Made by a program: the position numbers and the translations under genes. Below the pieces are notes generated by a model, which was not told the origin of the DNA, did not search any database, and saw only the letters and a list, made by a program, of their open reading frames with translations. A stretch of 64,000 bases of DNA from Polaribacter sp. HaHaR_3_91 (GTDB lineage: Bacteria; Bacteroidota; Bacteroidia; Flavobacteriales; Flavobacteriaceae). Within the stretch, counting starts at the first letter, position 1. Every line of letters begins with the position of its first letter. The stretch is from contig NZ_CP058986.1 in assembly GCF_019278525.1 (NCBI RefSeq), positions 3,363,001 to 3,427,000 on the forward strand, written 5' to 3'. Below are positions 34,644-44,055 of the stretch, one piece after another.

Positions 34644-34655
34644 CACCCGCTTAAC

Positions 34656-34732
34656 GGCCATGTGGCGCAACTGAATAGCGCACTTGATTACGGCTCAAGA
34701 GGTTGCAGGTTTGAATCCTGCCATGGTCACCA
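34656..34732 (+). tRNA. tRNA-Arg (anticodon ACG)
   Basis: A 77-base cloverleaf. Acceptor GGCCATG pairs with CATGGTC (one G-U), the D stem is GCGC/GCGC, the anticodon stem CTTGA/TCAAG at 34683-34699 encloses loop TTACGGC with anticodon ACG (34690-34692), and the T stem is GCAGG/CCTGC with loop TTTGAAT. The CCA end is encoded. A34 would normally be deaminated to inosine to read CGU/CGC/CGA. The decayed restriction gene next to it makes this a plausible former integration site. Confidence 0.93.
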
Positions 34733-34736
34733 ATAA

Positions 34737-34776
34737 AACCAGTACTTTCCAACGATTTGGAAATTACTGGTTTTTT
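34737..34776 (+). terminator. Terminator of the tRNA-Arg gene
   Basis: Inverted repeat of about 16 bases with one or two mismatches (AACCAGTACTTTCCAA against TTTGGAAATTACTGGTT), followed by six T, five bases after the CCA end. Confidence 0.88.
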
Positions 34777-34865
34777 CATTTTCACACAAAACAAGAATTA
34801 AGGTATCCTACAAAAAGTAAAACGTACTTTTAAACCCTTTTATAAATTAGTTTTTATTTTAAATT

Positions 34866-35391
34866 GCAGTTGGTGTTATAGAATTAAAAAGCAGAAATAC
34901 TAAAGATTTAGAAAGCATATGAAAACAAGCCTTTGATTTTAAAGCAAATCAAAAAGGATGCGTGTATATAATTACTTCTAATTTCGAAAAGTTACGTTTT
35001 TATATAAATGATGCCACAGAATTTGAAGAATTCAACTTATTTGAATTAACAAAAGAACTTACGTCTGCAAAAAGATACTATTATAAACAATATTCCTTTA
35101 AAACTTAAAGAAACACTTTTAGTAAAAGAATTTTACAAAGACTACTCACTTTTTTATAAAAGAAGTAAACAAAGCCATAAAAGCAAATAACTTGTAAAAA
35201 ATGGTTTAGAAGAAGTACCAACCTTAAGCAAAAAAAATGAGTTTGAATAGTTAGATTTATTTACAAAAAATAAGCAAAAAACACAAGCCCTACAAACCCA
35301 AATACACCAAACAGACAAAAAAATAGACACTATGATGCATGAGCTGTATGGTTTAACAGATGATGAAATTAAAATTGTAGAACATACTTAA
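34866..35391 (+). pseudogene. Decayed type IIG (Eco57I-like) restriction-modification gene
   Basis: Plus-strand relic. The first part (34866-35090) translates as VGVIELKSRNTKDLESI, one TGA, KQAFDFKANQKGCVYIITSN, then a segment with FEKLRFYIND and FNLFELTKEL; this is the nuclease-proximal N-terminal region of Eco57I-type fused enzymes, including the ELK catalytic triad. After further frameshifts a piece reads IPLKLKETLLVKEFYKDYSL. The 3' part (about 35260-35391) reads as a coiled coil ending MMHELYGLTDDEIKIVEHT and a stop, the usual C terminus of the family. The whole methylase and specificity core (about 800 codons) is deleted. It can have no activity. Confidence 0.8.
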
Positions 35392-35530
35392 GAGTACTAT
35401 GTAAACAATAAAAATGGATAAGAATGTGATATTTATTAAGTATGTAAGTAATTTATGGTAAAAAATTTTGTTAATTTATTGAAGAATAATTAAAAATATG
35501 TATACTTTTATTGCAAATTAAAAATGTAGG

Positions 35531-38500
35531 ATGCATAGAATTTTATTCATTATTGGTATTGTATTTACACTATTTTCTCAGCAAATTTATGCTCAAAATT
35601 TTGAAAGAATTTCTAATAAAGAGGGCTTTAATCAAAATACCGTAAATGCAATTGAACAAGATAAGTATGGTTTTTTATGGTTTGCCACACCAAATGGATT
35701 GATACGTTATGATGGGTATGAATTTAAAACATTTACCACGCAATCTAAAACTCATGGCGCAATTTCTAGTAATAATATTACCTACTTATTTAATGATAAA
35801 AACGGAATACTTTGGATAGGCACAAATGTAGGTATTAACATTTATGTACCTTGGTTAGAAAAATTTTTTACTGTTCCGCTTAAATATAATATTAATGTAA
35901 ATAAAATTGATTCTGAAAATGATGATTTTGTTTGGGTCTCATCTCCTAAAAAACTATTAAGATGCGAATTAATAAGTATGGAAGAAGGTATCTTTTCTAT
36001 TTCAGGTAATATTCTTGATAAGGAAACAGAAAATATAAAAATTAACACCTTTTCTTTTGGTCTGAATTCTTCAATCATTTTAGGAACAAGTAAAGGATTA
36101 AAAAAAATTAGTTATCAATCAGAATTCACATCTGTAAATAAAGACTCTTTTAATTTAGACGAATTTAGTTTTTTTAATGATAAAGAAATTACTAAAATTA
36201 TTAAAGAAGATAATATATTTTGGATTGGCACAAAAGAGGGGTTATACAGTTCTAATTTAGACTCAAATTCAAAATATCTTGTTAAAAAAATCAAAATTAA
36301 AAATCAGGATACTAATTTCTTTGTGAACAGTCTTTTTAAAGATAATGAAAATACAATATGGGTTGGTACAGTAGCAAACGGACTATTTAAATACAATCCT
36401 ATTCTAAATTCTTTTAGCCATTATAATTATGATTCAACAAATAAAAATGGCATTAGTAGCAGTCAAATTAACGCTGTTTACCAAGATAACTTTAATGTTA
36501 TTTGGGTTGGTACTGCTCAAGGTGGTATAAATAAATTAGACCTTTTTCAAAAGCCATTTTACTCTTACACAAATAACCCAACTACTAAACTATCTATTGG
36601 AGACAACCTAATCACCTCCATACTAGAAGATAATAAAGGTAGAGTTTGGGTCTCGGGGTATCATAAAAAGTTATTTAGGAGTCTTGAGGTAGTCAATGAA
36701 AATACAGTTAACAACATTAAATTTGAAGATTTACAAGCAAAATTACCTATAGAAAAAAATGATGTTATTAGGTCTATTTATCAAGATTCAAGAAATTACA
36801 TTTGGTTTGGTACAGACAAAAAAGTGTTTGTTTACAATCCTGTAAAAAAAGAATATAAAAAAGTGCAATTTTTATCCGAAAACGATAAATCACCATTGCT
36901 TTTGGTTCGAGAAATTGCTCAAATAAATGAAACAGATTTTGTATTATCTGGTAATAAAATTATAGTAATAGAGAATCCTTGGAAAGAAATAGCCCAAAAA
37001 AAGAATCCTAAAATTCATACAAAATCTAGTTTAAGAATAGCTGCAAGTAGAGTCCAATGTTTCTTACAAGATAGTAATAATCAACTCTGGTTTGGTACAG
37101 ATTATGGTTTATTACAGTGTACGTATAAAGAAGGAAAAATTAAAGTAATAAGACAATATCAAGAAAATAAAACAGGAAGTAGTAAAGTTAGTTACAATAG
37201 TATCTTTACGTTGCATGAAGATCATAAAAAGAATATTTGGATTGGTACTTTTGGTGGTGGTTTAAATAAATTAACTTTAGATAGTGATCAAAATCCAATT
37301 AAAATGGATTATTTTAGAAAAGATGATGTCTTGCTAGATGATGCTATTTATGGAATTTTAGCTCAGAAAAATAGTGATAATTTATGGATTAGTACAGACA
37401 TGGGATTGATGCTATTCAATAAACAAACCAATAAAATAAATGTTTTTGATGTAAACGATGGTCTAATTCAAAATAACTTTAGACAATCTGCATATGCCCA
37501 AGGTAAATCTGGTTTTATGTATTTTGGAGGTTTAAATGGTTTAACTATTTTTAATCCGAATAAAATATTTTTAAATACACAGCCTCCTAAAGTTCTAATA
37601 ACATCCTTATTAATTAATAACAAACCTATAGAAATAGGTGATAAACTGAATGACATTGTTATACTTAAAAAGTCAATTTCAGAAACAGACACTATTACAG
37701 TTTGTAAAAGTCAAAGAATAATATCTTTCAACTTAGTAGCAGAACATACGTCTGCACCTTCTAAAAATAAAATAGCCTATAAATTAGATGGATTTAATAA
37801 AGATTGGGTAGAAATAAAGAAAGGTAAATCGCCAATATCGTATACTAATCTAGATGCCGGCACCTATAAATTAAGAATAAAATCTGCTAATGGAGATGGT
37901 ATTTGGAGCACATCAACAAAAACATTAACCCTAATTGTATTGCCTTTCTGGTATCAAACTTGGTGGAGTTATACTTTAATGGTCATTTTGTTTTTAGCTA
38001 TTGGTGTTTGGATTGTTTTTTACTTTGTAAGTAATGAAAAACTAAAACAAAAACTGATATATGAACAAATTGATAAGGATAGAATTGAAGTTATTAACCA
38101 AGGTAAATTTAAATATTTCACAAACTTATCTCACGAATTTAGAACACCACTTACACTTATTTCTGGGCCTTTAGATAGAGTTATAGAAAATAATAACAAC
38201 GCAGAAAGTGAGCGTTTTTTAGCAATTATTAAAAGAAATACCCACAGACTTTTAAGTTTAATAGACCAATTAATAACATTTAGACAGGCAGAACAAGGTT
38301 TTCTAAATTTAAACTATACAAAGTCTACTTTAGGTGAATTTTTATATCCAACAACAGAAGCTTTTGAAAACTATGCATTAGAAAAGAATATTAATTTTTA
38401 TTATAAAATTAGTTCGCCAAATGAAGAAATTGTAATAGATGTAGAAAAAGTAGAAAGAATACTTTTTAACCTACTCTCAAATTCATTTAAAAACACACCG

Positions 38501-39664
38501 GTACAGGGAACTATAAGTATTGATGCTTCCATTATATTTAAAGAAAATATTAAAAGTATTAAAATTGATGTTATTGATACTGGTAAAGGAATTCCAAAAG
38601 AAAACTTAAAGAATATTTTTGAAAGGTTTTATCAACTAGGAAATCAGGATGGAAACGTAAGTGGAGGTGGTATTGGTTTGTCTTTTTGTAAATCTTTGGT
38701 AGATTTATTTAGTGGTAGTATTTCAGTAAAAAGTAAACCAAATAAAGAAACTCGTTTTAGGGTTGTTATTCCATCTTCAAAAATAGAAGAGGTTGAGATA
38801 GATGAGGACAGTGTAAAAAAGTCATTTATAAAAAATTGGGTGCCTGTACAAATTAAAAACTTAGAAGAGAATAATGGTAAAGTAAAAAGTAAAAAGAAAC
38901 ATAGTATTTTAGTTGTAGAAAATGAGATAGATATACAAAATTTCTTAAAAAGTGCACTTTCAAATTCATATAATGTAACAATAGCTAACAATGGTTTAGA
39001 AGCCTTAGAAGAAATTAAAAAAACAGAATTTAGTACTGTTATAAGTGATGTTATGATGCCAGAGATGGATGGATTTGAATTATGTAAAATAATAAAAGCC
39101 AATCCAGAAACGTGTCAATTACCTGTTTTATTATTAACTGCGTTAGGAGATAATGCCGATTTAATTAAAGGATTAGAGTTTGGAGCAGAAGAATATATTA
39201 GCAAACCATTCTCTTTAAAACACTTAGAACTTCGTTTAAAAAAATTAATTGAAAATAACCTTAAGATAAAAGATTATTTTTCAAAAAACAGTTTACCTCC
39301 TAAGAATAAAAAAGAATTAGGCTTATCAAAAAGAGATTTAGAATTTTTAGATAAAATTACAGAAGTAATAGAGAAAAATTTATCTAATTCAACTTTTGGC
39401 GTAGAAGAACTCTCTATAGAAGCAGGTTTAAGTTCTGCTCATTTCTATAGAAAACTAAAACAACTTACTGGGCAAGTACCAAATGTATATTTGCGTAACT
39501 TTAGATTGCAAAGAGCTGCAGAATTATTAGCTAGTAATAGTGGTTTTAATGTTGCAGAAGTAATGTATCAAATTGGTATAGAGTCTAATTCTTATTTTTC
39601 TACATCTTTTAAGAAATTACATGGAGTGTCTCCCTCTGAATACTCAAAAAGAGCAAAATCATAG
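35531..39664 (+). CDS. Hybrid two-component system sensor/regulator (HTCS)
   Basis: A 1377-residue one-protein two-component system. A signal peptide (about 1-21) precedes a periplasmic sensor of two seven-bladed reg_prop propellers (about 25-700, repeats like LWFATPNGLIRYDGYEF and IWVGTANGLFKYNP). Then come a Y_Y_Y domain (about 735-815), a membrane helix (about 820-842), HisKA (LSHEFRTPLTL, phospho-His near residue 868), HATPase_c, a receiver (SDVMMPEMDGF, phospho-Asp near 1173) and a C-terminal AraC HTH (about 1270-1375). HTCS proteins sense oligosaccharides and activate the adjacent polysaccharide utilisation locus. It stands alone at the left edge of the T9SS/sulfatase island and probably controls it. 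Confidence 0.93.
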   Translation: MHRILFIIGIVFTLFSQQIYAQNFERISNKEGFNQNTVNAIEQDKYGFLWFATPNGLIRYDGYEFKTFTTQSKTHGAISSNNITYLFNDKNGILWIGTNVGINIYVPWLEKFFTVPLKYNINVNKIDSENDDFVWVSSPKKLLRCELISMEEGIFSISGNILDKETENIKINTFSFGLNSSIILGTSKGLKKISYQSEFTSVNKDSFNLDEFSFFNDKEITKIIKEDNIFWIGTKEGLYSSNLDSNSKYLVKKIKIKNQDTNFFVNSLFKDNENTIWVGTVANGLFKYNPILNSFSHYNYDSTNKNGISSSQINAVYQDNFNVIWVGTAQGGINKLDLFQKPFYSYTNNPTTKLSIGDNLITSILEDNKGRVWVSGYHKKLFRSLEVVNENTVNNIKFEDLQAKLPIEKNDVIRSIYQDSRNYIWFGTDKKVFVYNPVKKEYKKVQFLSENDKSPLLLVREIAQINETDFVLSGNKIIVIENPWKEIAQKKNPKIHTKSSLRIAASRVQCFLQDSNNQLWFGTDYGLLQCTYKEGKIKVIRQYQENKTGSSKVSYNSIFTLHEDHKKNIWIGTFGGGLNKLTLDSDQNPIKMDYFRKDDVLLDDAIYGILAQKNSDNLWISTDMGLMLFNKQTNKINVFDVNDGLIQNNFRQSAYAQGKSGFMYFGGLNGLTIFNPNKIFLNTQPPKVLITSLLINNKPIEIGDKLNDIVILKKSISETDTITVCKSQRIISFNLVAEHTSAPSKNKIAYKLDGFNKDWVEIKKGKSPISYTNLDAGTYKLRIKSANGDGIWSTSTKTLTLIVLPFWYQTWWSYTLMVILFLAIGVWIVFYFVSNEKLKQKLIYEQIDKDRIEVINQGKFKYFTNLSHEFRTPLTLISGPLDRVIENNNNAESERFLAIIKRNTHRLLSLIDQLITFRQAEQGFLNLNYTKSTLGEFLYPTTEAFENYALEKNINFYYKISSPNEEIVIDVEKVERILFNLLSNSFKNTPVQGTISIDASIIFKENIKSIKIDVIDTGKGIPKENLKNIFERFYQLGNQDGNVSGGGIGLSFCKSLVDLFSGSISVKSKPNKETRFRVVIPSSKIEEVEIDEDSVKKSFIKNWVPVQIKNLEENNGKVKSKKKHSILVVENEIDIQNFLKSALSNSYNVTIANNGLEALEEIKKTEFSTVISDVMMPEMDGFELCKIIKANPETCQLPVLLLTALGDNADLIKGLEFGAEEYISKPFSLKHLELRLKKLIENNLKIKDYFSKNSLPPKNKKELGLSKRDLEFLDKITEVIEKNLSNSTFGVEELSIEAGLSSAHFYRKLKQLTGQVPNVYLRNFRLQRAAELLASNSGFNVAEVMYQIGIESNSYFSTSFKKLHGVSPSEYSKRAKS

Positions 39665-40004
39665 TCATTAAAAAAATTAATAGACCAATAAAAGATAGAT
39701 TTTATTTCGTTTTTTCTAACAATCTGCGCAGCATTTCATAAAAAAAACATAAAGTTTAGTGCAAGTACCAACCTAATAATTAAGTGTTTTTTAGTGCTGC
39801 ATAACTACTACATAATGGTTGTTTAAAACTGTTTTTAACACTTCATAGCCTTTAGGGTAAATACCTGTTTATTATAAATTATTATTTTCCTCACCTTACT
39901 TAAAAACCACAAAACCATTGAACTATAACTACTTAAGAGGTGAAAATGATGACTTAGAGCAAAAGAATGATGAATACTAGAAAAGCAGTTACCTAATTCT
40001 CTCC
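39665..40004. other. Intergenic region after the HTCS
   Basis: About 340 bases with no ORF. It presumably contains the HTCS-activated promoter of the 982-residue protein gene; no binding site recognised. Confidence 0.5.
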
Positions 40005-40012
40005 TAGCTTTG
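40005..40012 (+). promoter_or_regulatory. Candidate -7 element before the 982-residue T9SS protein gene
   Basis: TAGCTTTG, an exact TAnnTTTG match, 41 bases before the ATG at 40053. No clear -33. Confidence 0.4.
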
Positions 40013-40052
40013 TAACTAATGAAAACAATTAATTATAACTAAAAAATTAATC

Positions 40053-43001
40053 ATGAAAAAACAGTTACAAAAAATTTTTAACAAGAAAAAAACAACACTT
40101 GTGCTACTGGCCTTTATAGGCATATGTAGTTTTCAAGTAAATGCGCAAAAAACTACTAATTATTTAAATACAACTACAGATGGGTTATGGGTTACTCCAG
40201 GTAACTGGAGTAATGGCTTACCAACTGCTGGTGATGGTGATATAGCAAATCTTACAGAAAGTGTAGATTTAGGAGGCGTTAACCGTGAAATAGGGCAACT
40301 TCTTGGTGCAAACAATACTAATACAAAGACATATTCTAATGGTACATTAACTCTTAATGGTACTACAGTGTCAAATACTGATCAGATTATAAGAATTCGA
40401 TCTAATAAAGCGATTACTGTTACTTGTGACGTAGTTGTGAATGTTGATGGCCTAGATATTAATATTAGAAATAATGCGTCTTCAGAGCTTGTTTTTAATG
40501 GTGGATTTGCAATAGGTACTAATACAGTACATGTAGATAATAATAGTACTGCTAGTCCTGCTCTTCCAGTACAGTTTAACGGAGCTGTAACTGGTTCTGG
40601 AACTATTAATATAGAGGATCAAAATATATCTACAAGTGCCTCAGCTGATTTTACAGGTTTTACTGGTAGTATAACTTTTGGAGGTACTAATGGTTTGTTA
40701 ACCGTAAATGGTGCAAATACTATTGAAGGTTCAATTGGAGTATTAGCTGCATCAGATGGAAATTCTAAGATAGAATTTAATACTAATCAAAGTGGTTTAG
40801 CTAACCTTACAGTAGATACCCAAAATTTAGCAATAGATTTTGATGCTGCTGCAACAGATGTAAGGTTTACAGGATATACTACGTCTGGTACAGAAGGTGT
40901 TGTAGATTTACAAAATTATGTATCTGGTTCTTTAAAAATAGGAACTACAGCTACTAGTGTTCCAGCAGCAGCTTTAAGTACATGGACTCTTGATGGTGCA
41001 GCTGCAACGATAACTCAAGATGCAACAGGTGCTATAGTTTTTGGTAGTTGTTCAACTCCAGACGATGTTACAACTTTAGCAGCAACTGCTGGTGCAGAGT
41101 ATGTAAGTTTAAGTTGGGATGCACCTACTTGTTTTGATGAGGTTTTAGTAGTAGCCAAAGAAGGTTCTGCTGTTACAGTTACACCAACAGGAGATGGTTC
41201 AGCATATACAGCAGATGCAGATTTTGGTTCTGGAACAGATTTAGGAACTAGTGAATATGCAGTTTTTAAAGGAGCATCTAATACAGTAGATGTTATTGGA
41301 TTAACTAAAGGAGGTACAACTTATCATTTTGAAGTATTTACACGTAAAGGGACTACTTGGAGTGCAGGAGTTACCATAAGTGCAACTACAAATAATATGT
41401 ATACTTCAACTTCTGGCTCTAACGGTGCTGGTCTTAATTGGGAAGATGCCTCTTCTTGGATAGCTGGCGTTAAACCTAGCGCTACTTCAGACGATGTAAC
41501 CATTAATACAGGAATAGTAATTAATTCAGATGTAGATGTTAATAATATTGTTATAGAAGGTAGAGTTACTGTTAAAGAAGGATATTCTATAACTGCTAAT
41601 GACTTACAACAAAACAGTCAACTTATTGTACAGTCTTCATCTAGTGCTTTTGCTAGTGTAATAGCAACTACATTAAGTGGAACAGGGACCCTTATTTATA
41701 ATAGATGGCTAAATGATTCACCTAATAATGATTTAATTTCTTCCCCTGTAAGTGGAGTACCATTTAGTTCTGTAGCTGAAGCTTCTAATAATGAAGATCG
41801 TTTTTTTATTAATCCTTCAGTAGCTGGTAACTACTTTTTTGGACCTTTCAATAATGCTACTGGCTCGTTTGAAACTTACACTACTCCTGATGATGATGCA
41901 GTTGTAATTGGTACAGGTCAAGGGTATAGAGCAGCAACTATAGCAGGTGCAGCAAATACCGTAAGGTTTGTAGGAAATATTGAAGTTGGTTCTGTTCCTG
42001 TTAGTATTACAGATGGTGGTGACGCAACGTATGGTCAATGGAATTTAATAGGAAACCCTTATCCTTCTTATTTAGATTTTGATACTTTCTTTACCGATAA
42101 CACTGGTCAATTTGAAGTTGGTTTAAATAATGCAATTTATGGTTGGAATGGTACTTCTTATACAGCATGGAACGCTTTATCTGGTGCAAAAATAGCCCCA
42201 GGTCAAGGATTCTTTGTAAAGACTAAAGACGGAATAACTGGTACCGTAACCTTTACACCAGCGATGAAAGTTACTGGTAATAGTGATGATTTTGTTGCAG
42301 GTAAATCTGCTAACAATACAAATAAAGCATTAGCAAAAATAAATTTAAGTAGTGCTACAAAAACATTTGCTACAGATATCTATTTCGTAGAAAACCAAAC
42401 GAGAGGTTTAGATAATGGTTACGATGCTGGTGCTTTTGCAGGAAGTACAGATGGTATTTATACAAATTTGGTAGAAGCTAACATAGGTGAAGATCTTTTA
42501 ATTCAGGCTTTACCTTATAATGATTATAATAGTGTAGTTGTTCCAGTTGCTATTAACGCTGAAGCAAACACAGAACTAACAATTAGTTTAGATGAAACAT
42601 CTTTAACTTTACCTGCTAATACGTATGTATATCTTAAAGACAATGTATTAAATACTACAACATTGTTAAATGATACAGATTATGTATTTACACCAGACTC
42701 TAAATTAAGCGGATCAGGACGTTTCTTTATAGAATTCTCTGCTAAAGCAGTATTAGCTACAGATGAGTTTGCTGTAAATGAAATGTTAATTTATACAAAC
42801 CAAGAATCAAAATCTATAATTATTAAAGGAATACTAAAAACAGATGCAAGTGCAAAAGTTTTCGATATTCAAGGTAGAATGGTATTAGAACAAAAATTAA
42901 ACAGTTCTAACCTAACAAATATTGTTAATGCAAACACATTAAATACAGGAATTTACATGATACAGTTACAGGGAAGAACTCAAAAAGTTATCCTTAATTA
43001 A
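40053..43001 (+). CDS. Large secreted T9SS surface protein
   Basis: A 982-residue protein with a signal peptide (about 1-31, VNAQ) and a C-terminal type A sorting domain (about 905-982, KVFDIQGRMVLEQKL ... NTGIYMIQLQGRTQKVIL), so it is exported by T9SS and attached to the surface. The middle holds a beta-helix-like region (about 35-340), an Ig/FN3-like segment (about 345-450) and a second beta-rich module (about 455-900) with SGTGTLIYNRWLNDSPNNDLISSP and WNLIGNPYPSYLDFDTFF. The second module recurs in the C-terminal half of the 1104-residue protein downstream. No catalytic motif seen; probably adhesin or glycan binding. Confidence 0.8.
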   Translation: MKKQLQKIFNKKKTTLVLLAFIGICSFQVNAQKTTNYLNTTTDGLWVTPGNWSNGLPTAGDGDIANLTESVDLGGVNREIGQLLGANNTNTKTYSNGTLTLNGTTVSNTDQIIRIRSNKAITVTCDVVVNVDGLDINIRNNASSELVFNGGFAIGTNTVHVDNNSTASPALPVQFNGAVTGSGTINIEDQNISTSASADFTGFTGSITFGGTNGLLTVNGANTIEGSIGVLAASDGNSKIEFNTNQSGLANLTVDTQNLAIDFDAAATDVRFTGYTTSGTEGVVDLQNYVSGSLKIGTTATSVPAAALSTWTLDGAAATITQDATGAIVFGSCSTPDDVTTLAATAGAEYVSLSWDAPTCFDEVLVVAKEGSAVTVTPTGDGSAYTADADFGSGTDLGTSEYAVFKGASNTVDVIGLTKGGTTYHFEVFTRKGTTWSAGVTISATTNNMYTSTSGSNGAGLNWEDASSWIAGVKPSATSDDVTINTGIVINSDVDVNNIVIEGRVTVKEGYSITANDLQQNSQLIVQSSSSAFASVIATTLSGTGTLIYNRWLNDSPNNDLISSPVSGVPFSSVAEASNNEDRFFINPSVAGNYFFGPFNNATGSFETYTTPDDDAVVIGTGQGYRAATIAGAANTVRFVGNIEVGSVPVSITDGGDATYGQWNLIGNPYPSYLDFDTFFTDNTGQFEVGLNNAIYGWNGTSYTAWNALSGAKIAPGQGFFVKTKDGITGTVTFTPAMKVTGNSDDFVAGKSANNTNKALAKINLSSATKTFATDIYFVENQTRGLDNGYDAGAFAGSTDGIYTNLVEANIGEDLLIQALPYNDYNSVVVPVAINAEANTELTISLDETSLTLPANTYVYLKDNVLNTTTLLNDTDYVFTPDSKLSGSGRFFIEFSAKAVLATDEFAVNEMLIYTNQESKSIIIKGILKTDASAKVFDIQGRMVLEQKLNSSNLTNIVNANTLNTGIYMIQLQGRTQKVILN

Positions 43002-43061
43002 AAGATAACTGAACACTTTAAATTCTTTAAACCTTTAATAATAATATTTAAAACATATAAA

Positions 43062-43217
43062 ATGAATAAAAATCAAGAAAATATCACAAGAAAAGAAGCT
43101 GTTAAAAAAATGGGAAAATATGCTGCACTTACAGCATTAGGTACCTTTATGATATTAAGTCCACAAAAGTCCCAAGCACAATCTGTACCACCTGATGCAG
43201 CAGGTACCGGATTTTAA
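43062..43217 (+). CDS. Very small exported peptide
   Basis: Fifty-one residues. A basic N terminus (MNKNQENITRKEAVKKMGKY) is followed by a hydrophobic stretch AALTALGTFMILS and a signal-peptidase-like site KSQAQ|S. If cut there, only about a dozen residues (QSVPPDAAGTGF) remain. The gene lies 60 bases after the 982-residue protein and directly before a strong terminator, so it is the last gene of that transcript. I recall similar short proteins in other Flavobacteria without function. It could be a secreted peptide, or the hydrophobic part could remain as a membrane peptide. Confidence 0.6.
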   Translation: MNKNQENITRKEAVKKMGKYAALTALGTFMILSPQKSQAQSVPPDAAGTGF

Positions 43218-43242
43218 ATAAAATTAATTAGTATAACATATT

Positions 43243-43285
43243 ACAAGCATTTAAAGAAAAAAATGTTTTAAATGCTTGTTTTTTA
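43243..43285 (+). terminator. Terminator after the small exported peptide
   Basis: Perfect 13-base inverted repeat ACAAGCATTTAAA / TTTAAATGCTTGT with an 11-base loop and a following run of T. Confidence 0.88.
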
Positions 43286-43301
43286 ATAATAAATAGAAAT
43301 T

Positions 43302-43652
43302 ATGAAAAAAGTAATATTATTTTTAGTATTTAGTGTAGCAATGAGTAGTTCAATCTTTGCTCAAGAAAAGATGGATAAAAAAATACAGAAAAAAGTAGAT
43401 TCTTACGTAGAAACTGTTGCAAGTAAAATAACATTGTCTAAAGAAGAAAAAGAAAAATTAATTGTTATTAAAACTGAACAAACAATATCTTCTTCTGAAA
43501 TTACGGCTAAATATAAAGGTACGCCAGAATTAAAAGAACAAAGAAAAGCTAGCAATAAAAAGTTTTCTAAAGACCTTATAAAAGCTTTTGGAAAAGAGCG
43601 AGCTCTAGAAATTAAAAAAGCATCTAGAAAAAATAAAAAGAAGAAAGAGTAA
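43302..43652 (+). CDS. Small basic exported helical protein
   Basis: A 116-residue protein with a signal peptide (about 1-20, SIFAQ). The mature part is lysine-rich and predicted helical (KMDKKIQKKVDSYVETVASK, then LSKEEKEKLIVIKTEQ) and ends in a KNKKKKE tail. It resembles in size and composition the DUF4890 or Spy/CpxP-like small periplasmic proteins, but no LTxxQ motif is visible, so the assignment is open. It lies between the T9SS protein transcript and the large GH-like protein gene and has its own hairpin terminator. Confidence 0.6.
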   Translation: MKKVILFLVFSVAMSSSIFAQEKMDKKIQKKVDSYVETVASKITLSKEEKEKLIVIKTEQTISSSEITAKYKGTPELKEQRKASNKKFSKDLIKAFGKERALEIKKASRKNKKKKE

Positions 43653-43684
43653 AACTAGCTTTTAGTATTTCTTATACATATAGA

Positions 43685-43763
43685 ACATCCTTTTGTGTTT
43701 CTGATATTTTTTAAATATTCCCCCAAATATTTTTTAGAAATCAACCAAAAGGATGTTTTGTTT
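43685..43763 (+). terminator. Long-loop hairpin after the small helical protein
   Basis: Eleven-base inverted repeat ACATCCTTTTG / CAAAAGGATGT enclosing about 50 bases, with an inner AAATATT / AATATTT stem, followed by TTTGTTTT. Likely terminator, though the loop is unusually long. Confidence 0.55.
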
Positions 43764-44055
43764 TAGGATATAGGTAAAGCCTATTTAATCTTGTATTAGT
43801 AGTAATATGTTGATTTAATATTCATCTCATAGTTATATTTAAGAGCTTATTAAAATAACAATTATAAGTCGGGGATTTATAAATTGGAACAATAATAACA
43901 TCTTAATATGCTCCGGTCAAAATAAAAAAATAAAGTGTTATCAAAATATTGACTATCATCAAATTTTAGACAGATTTTAGTAAGAAATTGTTTAATTATA
44001 GAAAGTACAACATTCCTATTTCAGTAATATTTGCAAAAAAAAAACATCAAAAAAA
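43764..44055. other. Intergenic region before the 1104-residue GH-like gene
   Basis: About 290 bases, AT-rich, no ORF. An ATATTTG close to the start codon region (about 44028) may be part of a promoter. Confidence 0.4.

Noticed and set aside
41817..42038. Minus-strand Cys/Thr-rich ORF inside the T9SS protein gene
   Set aside because: Composition reflects the reverse complement of Gly/Ala/Thr-rich coding sequence; no independent evidence.
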